NCBI GenBank assembly: GCA_033557465.1
Contig: CM066032.1
Span: 450,800,270 to 450,864,269 of the forward strand
Length of the DNA: 64,000 bases
Direction: 5' to 3'
Source of the DNA: Ichthyophis bannanicus
Lineage: Eukaryota > Chordata > Amphibia > Gymnophiona > Ichthyophiidae
Numbering within the stretch: the first letter of the stretch is position 1; the number at the start of each line of letters is the position of its first letter. The notes beneath the pieces are model-generated. The model did no database searches and was not told the origin of the DNA. It saw only the letters and a program-made list of their open reading frames with translations. Made by a program: the position numbers and the translations under genes. Positions 54,361-63,706 of this stretch are shown here, piece by piece.

Positions 54361-54639
54361 ACTTCCTTTTTGAGGATTAAGAAAGTTTCCTTTGCCCCTC
54401 ACTGCCACGCTTCTGGACTGGTTATTTCTGCTGCTTCTGTGGCAGTTTGCTGTTGTTGTTTGGTGGTAGAGATGAGGACAATATCTGAATTCAAAAAAGC
54501 ATGGGACAAACACAGAGGATCTCTGAAGGAAAAAAGGGGACTGTTGTAGTTGTTGTTATGGAAGGACAGACTAGATAGGCCATGTGGTCTTTTTCTGTCA
54601 TCATTTTTCTCTGTTTTTCTATGTTTTCTATGATGGCAA

Positions 54640-55100
54640 ACCTGGATGCTGGTTACTTTAAATTAATAGCTGTAGGAAATTTCAGTGTTCATGTTCATCC
54701 CCCTTTAAGGCCTCTAAGTAGAAACTTTTAATTACTCCTCTTTAGTCTTTTCTTCTCTTCACCTTGATTAACCTAACTGTTGCAGTCTCTTGGGCTATCA
54801 CTTACTTTACTCTTGCTTACTCTTGGATATTACTTGTTTTGTTTTGAGAATATGACCAGAATTTCCAGGCAAGTTCATTCATTTGATCCATTAGTGCTTG
54901 CTTCTTTGGTTCAGCAAGCTTTGTGGGAGTTCTCCTCCTTTTTTACTTTACCATGCATCAATCAAGCAATACCTTGGAAGGATGCTATTAGCTCAATCTT
55001 GGACACACTAGCTCCCTTAAAGGAAATCCCTGCTACGATGAACTGGGATGCTCCATGGTATCTTAAGGATCTACATACTACTCTCTACGTCAGACCTTCC
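54640..55100 (+). pseudogene. L2-like LINE fragment between endonuclease and RT
   Basis: GNFSVHVHPPLRPLS near 54690 (end of an endonuclease, with Asn for the usual Asp), then a long readable stretch with FDPLVLASLVQQALWEFSSF near 54888 and WKDAISSILDTLAPLKEI near 54975. It stops before RT. Comparable to linker sequences of L2-type LINEs. Confidence 0.6.
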
Positions 55101-55477
55101 ATGCAAAGAGGCAGTGGTGGGGAGGGTAGGTTAGACTATATACTTGTGGAAGCAGAGGCAATGGAACAGGGTGGGCCACATGGGTCTTGGCCCCACCAAA
55201 TATTTGATCGCCAGCCACAGAGCGAAGAGAGCAGCCGCGATTACAGCAGACTTCTTCTGTCTGTCTACGGGAGATCGGATCACAGCGGGCAGACAGGTGT
55301 CTGCCGCAATTGCAGCCATTCCCTTCTCTTATGCTAGCGGGAGATGGGATCACTGTGGGCAGAACAGAAGGGGAAGCCCCTGGGGGGCTAGGGAGCGGAC
55401 AGGGTGGAGCTTGGGATGGAATCAAGGTGGAACTTGCCCCTTCCCCCAATCAAAGAGACGTTCCATGGCCTCTGTGT
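55101..55477. other. Unclassified, with a 72-bp spaced repeat
   Basis: The phrase cgggagatcggatcac near 55266 recurs as cgggagatgggatcac near 55339. No coding evidence. Confidence 0.4.
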
Positions 55478-55860
55478 GAAGGGTAATTTTATAACAGGGC
55501 AGCTAGGTTTGAAGATGGAAAAAGCACCTGTTTGAGCCTGTTTTAAACAGATGCATAGGCACTTATGTGTCTTTATAAAATATTAGCACAAATCTTGCAA
55601 AATTGATGCCTAGATTGAAGATTCAGATAGGTACACTTAGGAGCAGGCATAAATATTAGCACATACTTTAAATGTAGATGTGTGTATTTTATAAAATATG
55701 CATGTAAAATCATGACTTCTTCCACACTCTGCCCAAATATCTCCCCAGAACATGCCTACTCTACAAGAATATGCAGGCTCATACTGCACATACATGTAGG
55801 CTTAACCTAATTTTATGAAAATCCTTTTGCACGCCTAAAACTACCTACCTGTCTGTCTTC
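55478..55860. mobile_element. AT-rich MITE-like element, relative of 39849
   Basis: Left end gaagggtaattttataacag resembles gggggtaattttatgcagg at 39851. Interior contains tttataaaatattagcacaa and tttataaaatatgcatgtaa words. The right end is not clear. Confidence 0.45.
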
Positions 55861-55864
55861 TTTT

Positions 55865-56085
55865 AAGACTACAAGGGCCTACCTAAGTTTTACAGAAATT
55901 AATTGAAAGCCTCTTAAGCAAGCTGCTATTTGCCTGCTTAGAGCCCACCTAAATCTAACAGAAGTTAATTTAAAACCTCTACAACAAGCTCCTATTTGCT
56001 TCCTTTATTTTAAGAATATAAGGCTACCTCAGTCTAATGGAAGTTACTGTAATTTAAAACCTCTAAAACAAGCAGAAACCTAGTT
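55865..56085. repeat. Three degenerate tandem units of about 72 bp
   Basis: Each unit contains a form of cctaaatctaacagaagtta then atttaaaacctct and aacaagct. They directly precede the 174-bp monomers and may belong to the same L1 5' region. Confidence 0.6.
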
Positions 56086-56118
56086 TTGCTTTTTTAAATT
56101 AAATCAAAAACCGACTCA

Positions 56119-56620
56119 GCTGTATTTGGCTGTAGAGAGGAGAGCAAGAGCGGGGCTTACACCTACCCTTTTGGACTGTTTCTTGTGACTGTTGGTGTAC
56201 CTGTTCCTGCAATCAGACAGGCGCATGGAGGACAATCCCTTGGGAGGACCCCTTTGCCATAAAAAGAGCAGCGGCCATCACAAGAATTTGGAGCTGTATT
56301 TGGCTGTGGAGAGGAGAACAAGAGTGGGGCTTAAACCTACCCTGTTGGACTACTGCTTGTGATCATTGGTTTGCCTGTTCCTGCAATCAGATAGGTGCGT
56401 GAAAGGATATTCCCTTGGAAAGACCATTTTGCCGTATAAAGTGCAACGGCCATCACAAGTATTTGGAGCTGTATTTGGCTGTGGAGAACATGGCTTACAC
56501 CTACCCTGTTGGAGTGCTCCTTGTGATCGTTGGTGTGCCTGTTCCTGCAATTGGACAGGAGCATGGAGGACATTCTCTCAGTAGGACTCCTTTGCTGTAT
56601 AAGGAGCAATAGCTATCACA
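56119..56620 (+). repeat. L1 5' monomers, 174-bp unit in three tandem copies
   Basis: Units start at 56119, 56293 and 56468 with gctgtatttggctgt, giving periods of 174 and 175 bp; the last is shortened. Each contains ttgtgatcgttggtgtgcct and gcctgttcctgcaat variants. They lie just upstream of an L1 ORF1, as promoter monomers do in mouse L1 5' UTRs; promoter activity is inference. Confidence 0.8.
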
Positions 56621-56713
56621 CACGGCCGCGGGTCATGACCAAAGGGGCTGGACACGCCCCTTTGATGCCCCGGAGCATATTGAAGGAGCTATTGTCTGAG
56701 TGGGCCTATTTTG

Positions 56714-57718
56714 ATGGGTAAACGTAAAAACAACGGCAGCATCAAGGTGGATTCTGCCGCAGTGCTGCACGGTAAGAAGACGGATTCTATGGATAGACAT
56801 TTAGTACCTCTAATGTTCAGTTTGCTGTCTCTAAAGGGAGCGTCCTTGAGCTCCGGTAACCGGACCCTACCACCCCTTCCTGTTCTTGCTTTGTCCTCAA
56901 CTGTTTTGGAAGAAACATTTGGTGATTCTGGCTCTTCAATTCCAATACCTAAACCAGTAGTTTAGTGGATATGGGTGTGAATATAAATATATCTCCTCCT
57001 TCAGAAATGGAAATAACTCGTAGACCTCAAAGACCTTTGGTGGGGGGGGGTCGATAAATAATATTGATGTTAGGTTGTCTGCAACAGTTTCTTCTCTATG
57101 TATTTTTACTCATAGGGTTGTGGATAAGTTATGTGATTTACATAAGCAGGTTTTTTGCTTGAATACTTTTGCGGCACATGTTGATTCCCAGGCCCAGTCA
57201 TGTGTAGTCTCTAATGTGCTTATATTAAAGATTCTCTGGCAGTTCATGCCAGTTTGGAGGCTCTGGATAATGTAGCAAGAGACCAAAATCTTCGTTTTTT
57301 TAAGTTTTCCTCTTCCTCATCTGCTCTCCCCAGAGATCCTTCTTAAGAAATACTTTGTAGAAATTCTAAAGTTTACAGATATAATTGATGTTACTAAGAT
57401 ATATTATTTTCATAGTAAGATACAAGAAGCTGGTTCAGGGGAAGGAAATTCTGATTCTCTTCACCCAACAGCCAGTCAGGGATTGACGGCATTTCTAGAG
57501 AATACTGAAGATATTATTATTAAACATAAAACTTTAGTGGTTACGCTTAGCTCAGAATCCGTTAAATTTAGAATAGTGAAGGCATTCTTTAAACATAAAG
57601 ATGAGCTGTTTTATGGGCAAAAACTTAACATATTTCCTGCTGTTACTCGCCAAATTTAGGTTCAGAAAAGGTAGTTTTTGGAATTGAAGCAGCAGATCTT
57701 GGAGTTTGGGGACACCTT
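56714..57718 (+). pseudogene. L1 (Tx1-like) ORF1, first part, cut by DIRS-A copy 3
   Basis: Starts at MGKRKNNGSIKVDSAAVL (56714), then degraded coiled-coil region. Near 57340-57710 the C-terminal domain is readable: ILLKKYFVEILKF, KIQEAGSGEGNSDSLHP, GLTAFLENTEDIIIKHKTLV, FRIVKAFFKHKDELFYGQKL and QQILEFGDTF. It breaks off at ggggacacctt where the DIRS starts and continues at 63377. Stops near 56964 and 57274 and a G-run near 57043 disrupt it. Confidence 0.82.
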
Positions 57719-57892
57719 TATCTCCAGGAACAAGCAGGAATGTAGTCATCACATATGGGTATCGTCGGTACCGACGGAGCCTGCGCGGGAACGCTCCCCA
57801 GGGTGCAATTAGAAAGCTTTTGGGAGTATCCCACAGCGCCTGCATGCTGCCTTCCCGCCTTTCCCAACTGCCTCTCTCCAGTTCTTCTTTTT
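57719..57892 (+). repeat. DIRS-A copy 3 5' inverted terminal repeat
   Basis: From tatctccaggaacaagcagg to cctctctccagtt, inverted partner of 63189-63348. It includes the perfect palindrome cgtcggtaccgacg near 57763-57776. Confidence 0.92.
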
Positions 57893-58109
57893 CCGCGGAG
57901 CTAGCAGGTCGTTGTTCCTGTCAACGCAGAAGAATTCTTCTTTATTTCTTTCTTTTTTGTGATCGCGTCTGCCTTCCTCGACGCTTTACCGGTACCATCA
58001 GTTTTTCCTTCTTATTTTCTGTTCTAAAAAAAAAAAACTATGATTTTTCCTATTTTTCTTCAGGTGCATACGCCTTTTTGGGCCTTAGGCCCAAAAACAT
58101 TTTCTTACA

Positions 58110-59930
58110 ATGGAGAAACCTATCTCAGGTTTCAAAAAGTTCACTAAGTGTGGCGGTACCATTTCCGTCACCGACACCCATGAATGGTGTCTAAAATGTT
58201 TAGGTCCTGACCACTCCATCACGGATTGTATGTCCTGCGCCATGATGTCTAAAAGAGGTTGGCAGAACCGAGCTGCTAAGCTCAGTACCCTGTTTCCCTC
58301 AGATGCAGCTTCGGTGGCATCGATGTCTTCCAGGGCTTCCTCTTCCTCCCGTGGATCTCAGGTAACTAAACATAAGTCCAGCCGGTCCTCAAAGGGTAGA
58401 TCTCCTTCTAAGCATCGAGATGCCTCTGGTGTTGCCCTTGAGGATTCTGCACTGGCAAAATTGCCCGGCGGGAGGCTTTGGCTTCCAAAGCATTATCAGG
58501 GCTCCAGGATGTTCTCGAGGCCTCGACCTCGGCAGAACTACTGGTGCCATGCTCTGGGGTACCGGTGGTCTTCTCCGTTACCGACATCCAGGCATCGGCA
58601 GCATCAATAGACCAGAGAGTCCTGGCTATTGAGCGCAGTGTGGCAGCTCTCCTTGCGGCATCGATGCCCTCGGAACTGCGACAGACAATTTGGCCGGTAC
58701 CGGTACCGATAGCATCGAGATCGGCGTCTGCTTTGCCAGTACCCAGTCATCCGATGCCCTCCGGTACCAATACCCCGGTACCGATTACTCCCGGTACCGA
58801 CTTCGGTCGGTACGGGTATCGGGCTCTTCAAGAGCATCCGGACCGACAGTACTTCGAGTCCTCAGAAGAATCTGAGGATTCTGACAGTTCTGTCGATGCA
58901 GTAATGCTTCTCCCAGAGGAGCCCTCCTCCCCTAAGCGCAGGATGTCTCCTCCAGAGGATATTTCCTTCCAGGATTTTATCAGGGAGGTGGCTCGGGGTC
59001 TGTCCATTACTGTGGCCCCTGAAACAGAGCCAAGGAGTTGGAAATTCTACAATATCCCAAAACTCCTAAGTAGGCAGCTACCTTGCCCATTCATGAGATT
59101 TTATATGATCTCATGTTAAGGATGTGGGAGACACCTCTTACCACCTCTCCTCATTCTCGCAGACTAGATACTATGTATCGAGTCCCTCCTTGTCCTGGTT
59201 TCGAAAAGACTCAGCTTCCTCACCACTCTATTGTAGTGGAATCAGCAATGAGAAGGATCAAGAGTGCAAAGAGGCATGCCTCTAATCCTCCAGGACGTGA
59301 GTGCAGAACCCTGGATGCTTTTGGACGTTGTGTCTTCCAAACTTCCATGCTTTCTGCCAGGATCAGTTCCTATAGTCTTTACATGGGAATGTTCCTGATG
59401 GAGGTCACAGATGATTTAGAAGCTTTAAGTCCTATTTTTCCTGAGGATAGAAGACAGGATTTTCTCACTTTGGTCAAACATGCCCAAGATGTTTCTAAAT
59501 TTGCCAACCGTGCAGCCTTTGACTGCTTTGAGTGCATAAGCAGAACCTCTGCCATTGCCATAGGTGCACATAGAATTGCTTGGCTCCAGGCATCCGATCT
59601 GGAGCTCTGGGTACAAGACAAATTGGGAAATATCCCGTGTACTGGTGAGAACCTGTTTGGTAAAGATTGGCAGGAAAAGGCCAACGAGATGGAAGCTGAC
59701 AACTCTACCTTGGATAGGTTATCCAAGTCCACAGCTGATCCTGCTAGAAATAAATTGTTCAAGAAACCATTCTTTTCTAAGAAGAAAAGATATTATCCTG
59801 CTTATGTTCAGCAGGGACGTTCTGCAGGTCAGCTTGCCAAGAAAAGTCAGTAACCACCCAAACAGAAGAAAGCAAAGACTGCTAAGCCTCAACCATTCCA
59901 GCAGTCTCAGCCTCCACAAGGCCTATGACT
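58110..59930 (+). pseudogene. DIRS gag-like structural gene, frameshifted
   Basis: ATG at 58110 (MEKPISGFKKFTKCGG). The zinc motif is as in copy 2 but the first Cys is Phe (residue 11), leaving C14, H24, C27, C30, H35 and C40. Frameshifts near 58470 and near 59060; TAA at 59851-59853. Conserved blocks: SSPKRRMSPPEDISFQDFIR near 58927, RRLDTMYRVPPCPGF near 59158, HHSIVVESAMRRIKSAKRHA near 59222, NRAAFDCFECISRTSAIAIG near 59505. The C-terminal basic region ends at PPQGL (59928). The Val-Pro linker (58540-58820) is dense in GGTACC. Confidence 0.88.
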
Positions 59931-61882
59931 TGCAGCTAGAGAACTTAGCCTTTCTGGCTCTCGGGGGACCAGAGCCTTCCACCATTCCAGGAAGGTTATG
60001 TCACTTTGCCCCAGATGGGGGCAGATAACAGCAGAGCATTGGACACTCTCTATCATAAAGGAGGGGTACAGGCTTCATTTTTAAAGCATGCCCCCTCCCA
60101 CAATAATAAGGCAGTTCAATTCTCCGACACCTCTCATCAACCTGTTAGATCAGGAGGTCACTATCTTTCTTGCCCAAGGGGCAATAGAAGAAGTACCCAC
60201 TCCTCAACAGGGTATGGGGTTTTACTCCCCTTATTTCCTTATCCCAAAGAAAACAGGGATACAGACCTATTTTGGACCTCAGAGAATTGAACAAGTTCCT
60301 TGTCAAAGAGAAATTCAAGGTAATTTCTCTCGGAACTCTGCTGCCATACCTTCAGAGTCAGGATTGGCTTTGTTCTCTAGATCTCAAGGATGCATACACC
60401 CATGTTCTCATCCATCCAACCCACAGAAAGTTCCTTCGGTTCCTTTTTCAGGGAAAGCACTACCAATACAGGGTGCTTCCTTTTGGCCTGGCCTCAGCAC
60501 CAAGGGTGTTCACGAAATGCATGGCTGTAGTAGCAGCATTTCTCCATACTCTAGGGATATTTGTCTTCCCCTACTTAGACAACTGGCTCATTCGAGCCCC
60601 AACAGAGTCAGAGGCCAGGACTTCTCTAGCCTACACAATGCGTATCCTTCAGTATTTGGGTCTGGTTATAAACATCCCAAAATCCAGTCTAACTCCCACT
60701 CAGTCTTTGGAGTTCATAGGAGCTTTGCTGGACACCAGAAAGGCAAGGGCCTACCTCCCCCAGGCCCGTTGTCTTCGCATGGTGCAGTTAGCTTCTCAAG
60801 CAGTGCTAAAGTCTCATCTCACTGCTCGAGAAATGTTACAACTACTAGACCACATGGCATCCACCGTGCATGTGGTGCCCTATGCTCGCCTCCATATGAG
60901 GGCAGCCCAGTGGACTTTATCCACTCAATGGACCCAGGCATCATGATGCCTGTCAGACAAAATAGCAAACACAAGTCGCCTTATTTTGTCCCTCCAGTGG
61001 TGGAAGTCCGCTCAAAACCTGTTGCTGGGGTCCCCTTTTCAACAACCCTTACCCCAAGCAACTCTCACAACAGATGCTTCTCCGATGGGTTGGAGAGCTC
61101 ATCTACAAGACCTCTCCACCCAAGGCACCTGGTCTCCACAGGAGACTCATCTACATATCAATCTTTTGGAACTCAGAGCAATCTTCCTTGCTCTTCGAGT
61201 GTTCCATACCCTGCTCAGCTACAAGACAGTGCTCATTCAAATGGACAGTCAAGTAGCCATGTTCTGTGTGAACAAGCAGGGGGGAACAGGCTCTCTGTCG
61301 CTTTGCAACGAAGCTTTGCGACTATGGGCCCTCACCAGAGAGCATCAGATTCATCTCCTGGCAGTGTATCTTCCAGGCATACAAAACTCTTGGGCAGACA
61401 GACTCAGTCAAGTTCTGCTTCCACACGAGTGGTCTCTGCATGCAGACCAGGTGACCAAGATTTTTCAAATTTGGGGAACCTCGGACATAGACCTCTTTGC
61501 AATTCCGTGGAATGCTAAACTTCCCCGGTTCTGTTCTAGAATTCCGGCTCAGGGGGCTCAGGCCAGGGATGCTTTCCTCCTTTACTGGGGTCAAGACTTC
61601 CTGTATGCCTTTCCGCCCATTCCCCTAATTCCCAAAACCCTATTCAAGCTTCAGAGAGACAGAGGCCATATGATTCTCATAGCTCCACATTGGCCACGGC
61701 AAGTGTGGTACTCTCTGCTTCTACATCTCTCTCAAGCTCCCTCACTGGACTTAGGGTCTGCTCCAGATCTTCTATCTCAGGAGGACGGAATGTTATGGCA
61801 TCCATATCCTCAGTCTCTGCATCTCAGGGCTTGGTTGCTGAAGGCCTTGATCTTCATGATCTTAATCTCCCTCAGCAAGTAA
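59930..61882 (+). pseudogene. DIRS RT / RNase H / methyltransferase, catalytic YLDD changed to YLDN
   Basis: The N-terminal part shows frameshifts near 60030 and 60250. From 60272 one frame runs to 61882 with a single TGA at 60944-60946. RT: DLRELNKFL, SLDLKDAYTHVL (first Asp kept), and YLDNWLI with AAC (Asn) at 60581-60583 in place of the second catalytic Asp. RNase H: TTDASPMG, LLELRAIF, IQMDSQVA, NSWADRL; its acidic residues are kept. The methyltransferase-like block DIDLFAIPWNAKLPRF and AFPPIPLIPK follows. The family stop at the recombinase junction is lost, adding a short C-terminal extension. Confidence 0.88.
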
Positions 61883-62886
61883 AAGATATTCTTTTTGCTT
61901 CCAGGAAACCTTCCACAAGACGCTCATATGCTTTCAAGTGGAAAAGGTTTACCATATGGTGTTCGCAAAAGGGTCTTAACCCCCTTGCGATACCTCTGGA
62001 ATCATTACTGGAATATCTCCTTCATTTATCCAATGCAGGACTTAAGACTTACTCAGTAAGGGTCCATTTGAGTGCTATTACAGCTTCCTTTAAGCCTCTA
62101 AATGGACAGCCTATTTCCTCTCTTCCTCTTATAGCAAGATTTATGAGAGGCCTTCTTCTAACTAAGCCTCCCATTAGGCCACCACCAGTGGCATGGGACT
62201 TAAACCTGGTTCTTGGGCAGCTCATGAAGCCACCCTTCGAACCTTTAGCTACTACCTCCTTAAAATTCCTTTCTTGGAAGGTTATCTTTCTTATTGCAAT
62301 CTCATCAGCATGTTGCATTAGTGAGTTGCAAGCGCTAGTAGCTAATCCACCTTATACAAGGTTTCATCATGACAAGGTAGTCCTTAGGACTCATCCACAC
62401 TTTATGCCAAAGGTGATCTCGCCTTTTCATCTGAACCAAGCGGTCTACCTACCTGTGTTTTTTCCAAGGCCTCATGCATCAAATGCAGAGAGGAATCTTC
62501 ATACCTTGGACTGTAAAAGAGCTTTAGCCTTTTACTTACAAAGAACACAGCAACATAGAAGGTCCTCTCAACTTTTTGTTGCTTTTGATCCTTCTCATTT
62601 GGGACTTCCCGTCTCCAAGAGAACACTATCTAACTGGATTTCTCAGTGTATTTCCTTCACCTATCAGAGTAAGAACCTTTCTCTGGAGGGCCATGTCACA
62701 GCTCACAATGTGAGAGCCATGGCAGCCTCAATGGCTCATCTGCACTCTGTGTCTATCGACGACATCTGTCGAGCAGCCACCTGGGCCTCGGTTCATACCT
62801 TCACAGCCCATTACTGCTTGGACAAGGACTCCCGCCAGGATGCCTTGTTTGGTCAGGCTGTTCTCCAACACCTGTTCCATACCTAA
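61690..62886 (+). CDS. DIRS tyrosine recombinase, full-length ORF with catalytic Arg pair mutated
   Basis: 398 codons, uninterrupted, the only intact recombinase frame of the three family A copies. The N-terminal Ser-rich part overlaps RT. The SAM-like core-binding domain spans about residues 75-160 (SRKPSTRRSYAFKWKRFTIW). In the catalytic domain the Arg box is SACCISELQ (residues 206-214), where copies 1 and 2 have SARRISELQ, so the catalytic Arg is Cys (codons 208-209, TGT TGC at 62311-62316). His339, Arg342 and the nucleophile Tyr375 are present. The change is likely CpG decay after insertion. The protein is predicted inactive although translatable. The Met at 61690 is the first in frame; translation probably starts further upstream in the overlap. 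Confidence 0.88.
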   Translation: MATASVVLSASTSLSSSLTGLRVCSRSSISGGRNVMASISSVSASQGLVAEGLDLHDLNLPQQVKDILFASRKPSTRRSYAFKWKRFTIWCSQKGLNPLAIPLESLLEYLLHLSNAGLKTYSVRVHLSAITASFKPLNGQPISSLPLIARFMRGLLLTKPPIRPPPVAWDLNLVLGQLMKPPFEPLATTSLKFLSWKVIFLIAISSACCISELQALVANPPYTRFHHDKVVLRTHPHFMPKVISPFHLNQAVYLPVFFPRPHASNAERNLHTLDCKRALAFYLQRTQQHRRSSQLFVAFDPSHLGLPVSKRTLSNWISQCISFTYQSKNLSLEGHVTAHNVRAMAASMAHLHSVSIDDICRAATWASVHTFTAHYCLDKDSRQDALFGQAVLQHLFHT

Positions 62887-63001
62887 TCAACTCCTACCCA
62901 CCATCCCTGGTAGGATGCCAGAGATCCATGGGGGGAAGTGGAGCCCTTCTCAGGGACACACAACTTCTGGGGTCTCTCCCTGGCATCTAAAGCTAGGGAG
63001 T

Positions 63002-63101
63002 CCCCATATGTGATGACTACATTCCTGCTTGTTCCTGGAGATAGCATAGTTACTCACCTGTAACAGGTGATCTCCGGGAAAAGCAGGAATTTAGTCCTCA
63101 C
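63002..63101 (+). repeat. DIRS-A copy 3 internal complementary region
   Basis: The left half to ctggagata equals the reverse complement of 57719-57760. The right half from gcatagttactcacctgtaa equals the reverse complement of 63319-63376 except for one base (gggaaaagc against gggaacagc). It lies 115 bp after the recombinase stop. Confidence 0.95.
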
Positions 63102-63188
63102 AACCCACCCACCTCCCCTAGGAGTTGTATTTCTCTATCTGTCTCTTTCCTTTTCCCTCTCTCTCTCTTTGTCTGAGCTTTAAAACTC

Positions 63189-63376
63189 AACTGGAGAGAG
63201 GCAGTTGGGAAAGGCGGGAAGGCAGCACGCAGGCGCTGTGGGATGCTCCCAAAAGCTTTCTAATTGGACGCTGGGAGCGTTCCCGCGGAGGCTCTGTCGG
63301 TACCGACGATACCCATATGTGAGGACTAAATTCCTGCTGTTCCCGGAGATCACCTGTTACAGGTGAGTAACTATGC
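63189..63376 (+). repeat. DIRS-A copy 3 3' inverted terminal repeat
   Basis: Inverted partner of 57719-57892, from aactggagagaggcagttgg, with the palindrome ctgtcggtaccgacg, then a 3' extension acctgttacaggtgagtaac that has no partner in the 5' repeat. Confidence 0.92.
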
Positions 63377-63706
63377 TTTACCTTAAGTTACCCTGCAAGT
63401 GTGGTGTTGCCTTGCAGGGCCAAACTTATGTCTTTTTGGATGTTTCTCACTTGCAAAATTTCTTAAGGGATAGAGAGAAATAGGTGGATTGGTTGTGAGT
63501 ATTAATTTGATAATGTCTCCTAATTTGGCGCTATAGATGGCGGCTAACTTTCTTATGATGATGTGTTCATATGGTGCCAGATGCTCCTTCCTAGATGTGG
63601 GCTTGACCATTTATTTTCTTTTGTATTAATGAAGATAATTGTGTTTATGGTTTGCTTTGATCGAGTGACATTGTAATTTCAAATATCTTAAAAAATTTAA
63701 AAAAAT
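63377..63706 (+). pseudogene. L1 (Tx1-like) ORF1, last part, and 3' end without ORF2
   Basis: The reading continues from 57718: after tttacctta, one base is missing, then KLPCKCGVALQGQTYVFLDV and SHLQNFLRDREK to a TAG at 63482-63484. About 200 bp later the sequence becomes an A-rich tail (aaaaaatttaaaaaaatc, near 63690-63706). No endonuclease or RT sequence is visible between, so this looks like a second ORF1-only L1. Confidence 0.68.

Larger units (their letters stand above)
53430..54461. mobile_element. Palindromic element with 15-bp target duplication and hammerhead-like motifs
   Basis: Inverted arms 53430-53705 and about 54150-54430 are roughly 95 percent identical, with a 440-bp AT-rich centre. 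The flanking target ggtggtagagatgag is at 53415-53429 and 54462-54476 and lies in the CR1 reading, which continues across it. After the right arm there is a short unique end gctgcttctgtggcagtttg with tgttgttgttt. No ORF. The duplication length and inverted terminal repeats fit a non-autonomous Penelope-like insertion; other origins are possible. Confidence 0.72.
52710..54625 (+). mobile_element. CR1-type LINE 3' part, split by a palindromic element
   Basis: Reading GVDNMRRDLE-like text near 52765, RGLGVIVSDDLKVAKQVEKV near 52890, [14 protein letters not shown], a broken LEYCVQFW block near 53055, HGMRVKGDRFRSDMRKYFFT near 53325, and ESVVDPWNSLPVEVVEM ending near 53430. After the insertion it resumes at 54477 with TISEFKKAWDKHRGSLKEKR and a 3' UTR ending in tctgtttttctatg. 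More diverged from the CR1 at 15889 than 40955 is. Confidence 0.75.
57719..63376 (+). mobile_element. DIRS-type retroelement, family A copy 3, full length, inserted in L1 ORF1
   Basis: 5658 bp from tatctccagg to gtaactatgc. Both ends are predicted exactly by the ICR (63002-63101), which reads as the reverse complement of the 5' end followed by that of the 3' end with one mismatch. Contents: 5' ITR, gag-like gene, RT/RNase H/methyltransferase, tyrosine recombinase, ICR, 3' ITR. The L1 ORF1 reading on either side joins almost in frame, with only a few T residues at each junction and no long target duplication. Same strand as FER. Confidence 0.96.

Noticed and set aside
60088..61518. 476-codon ORF of copy 3 as one protein
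   Set aside because: It begins in the RT frame and, after an indel near 60250, continues in the overlapping Ser/Pro-rich frame, so it is a chimera of two frames.
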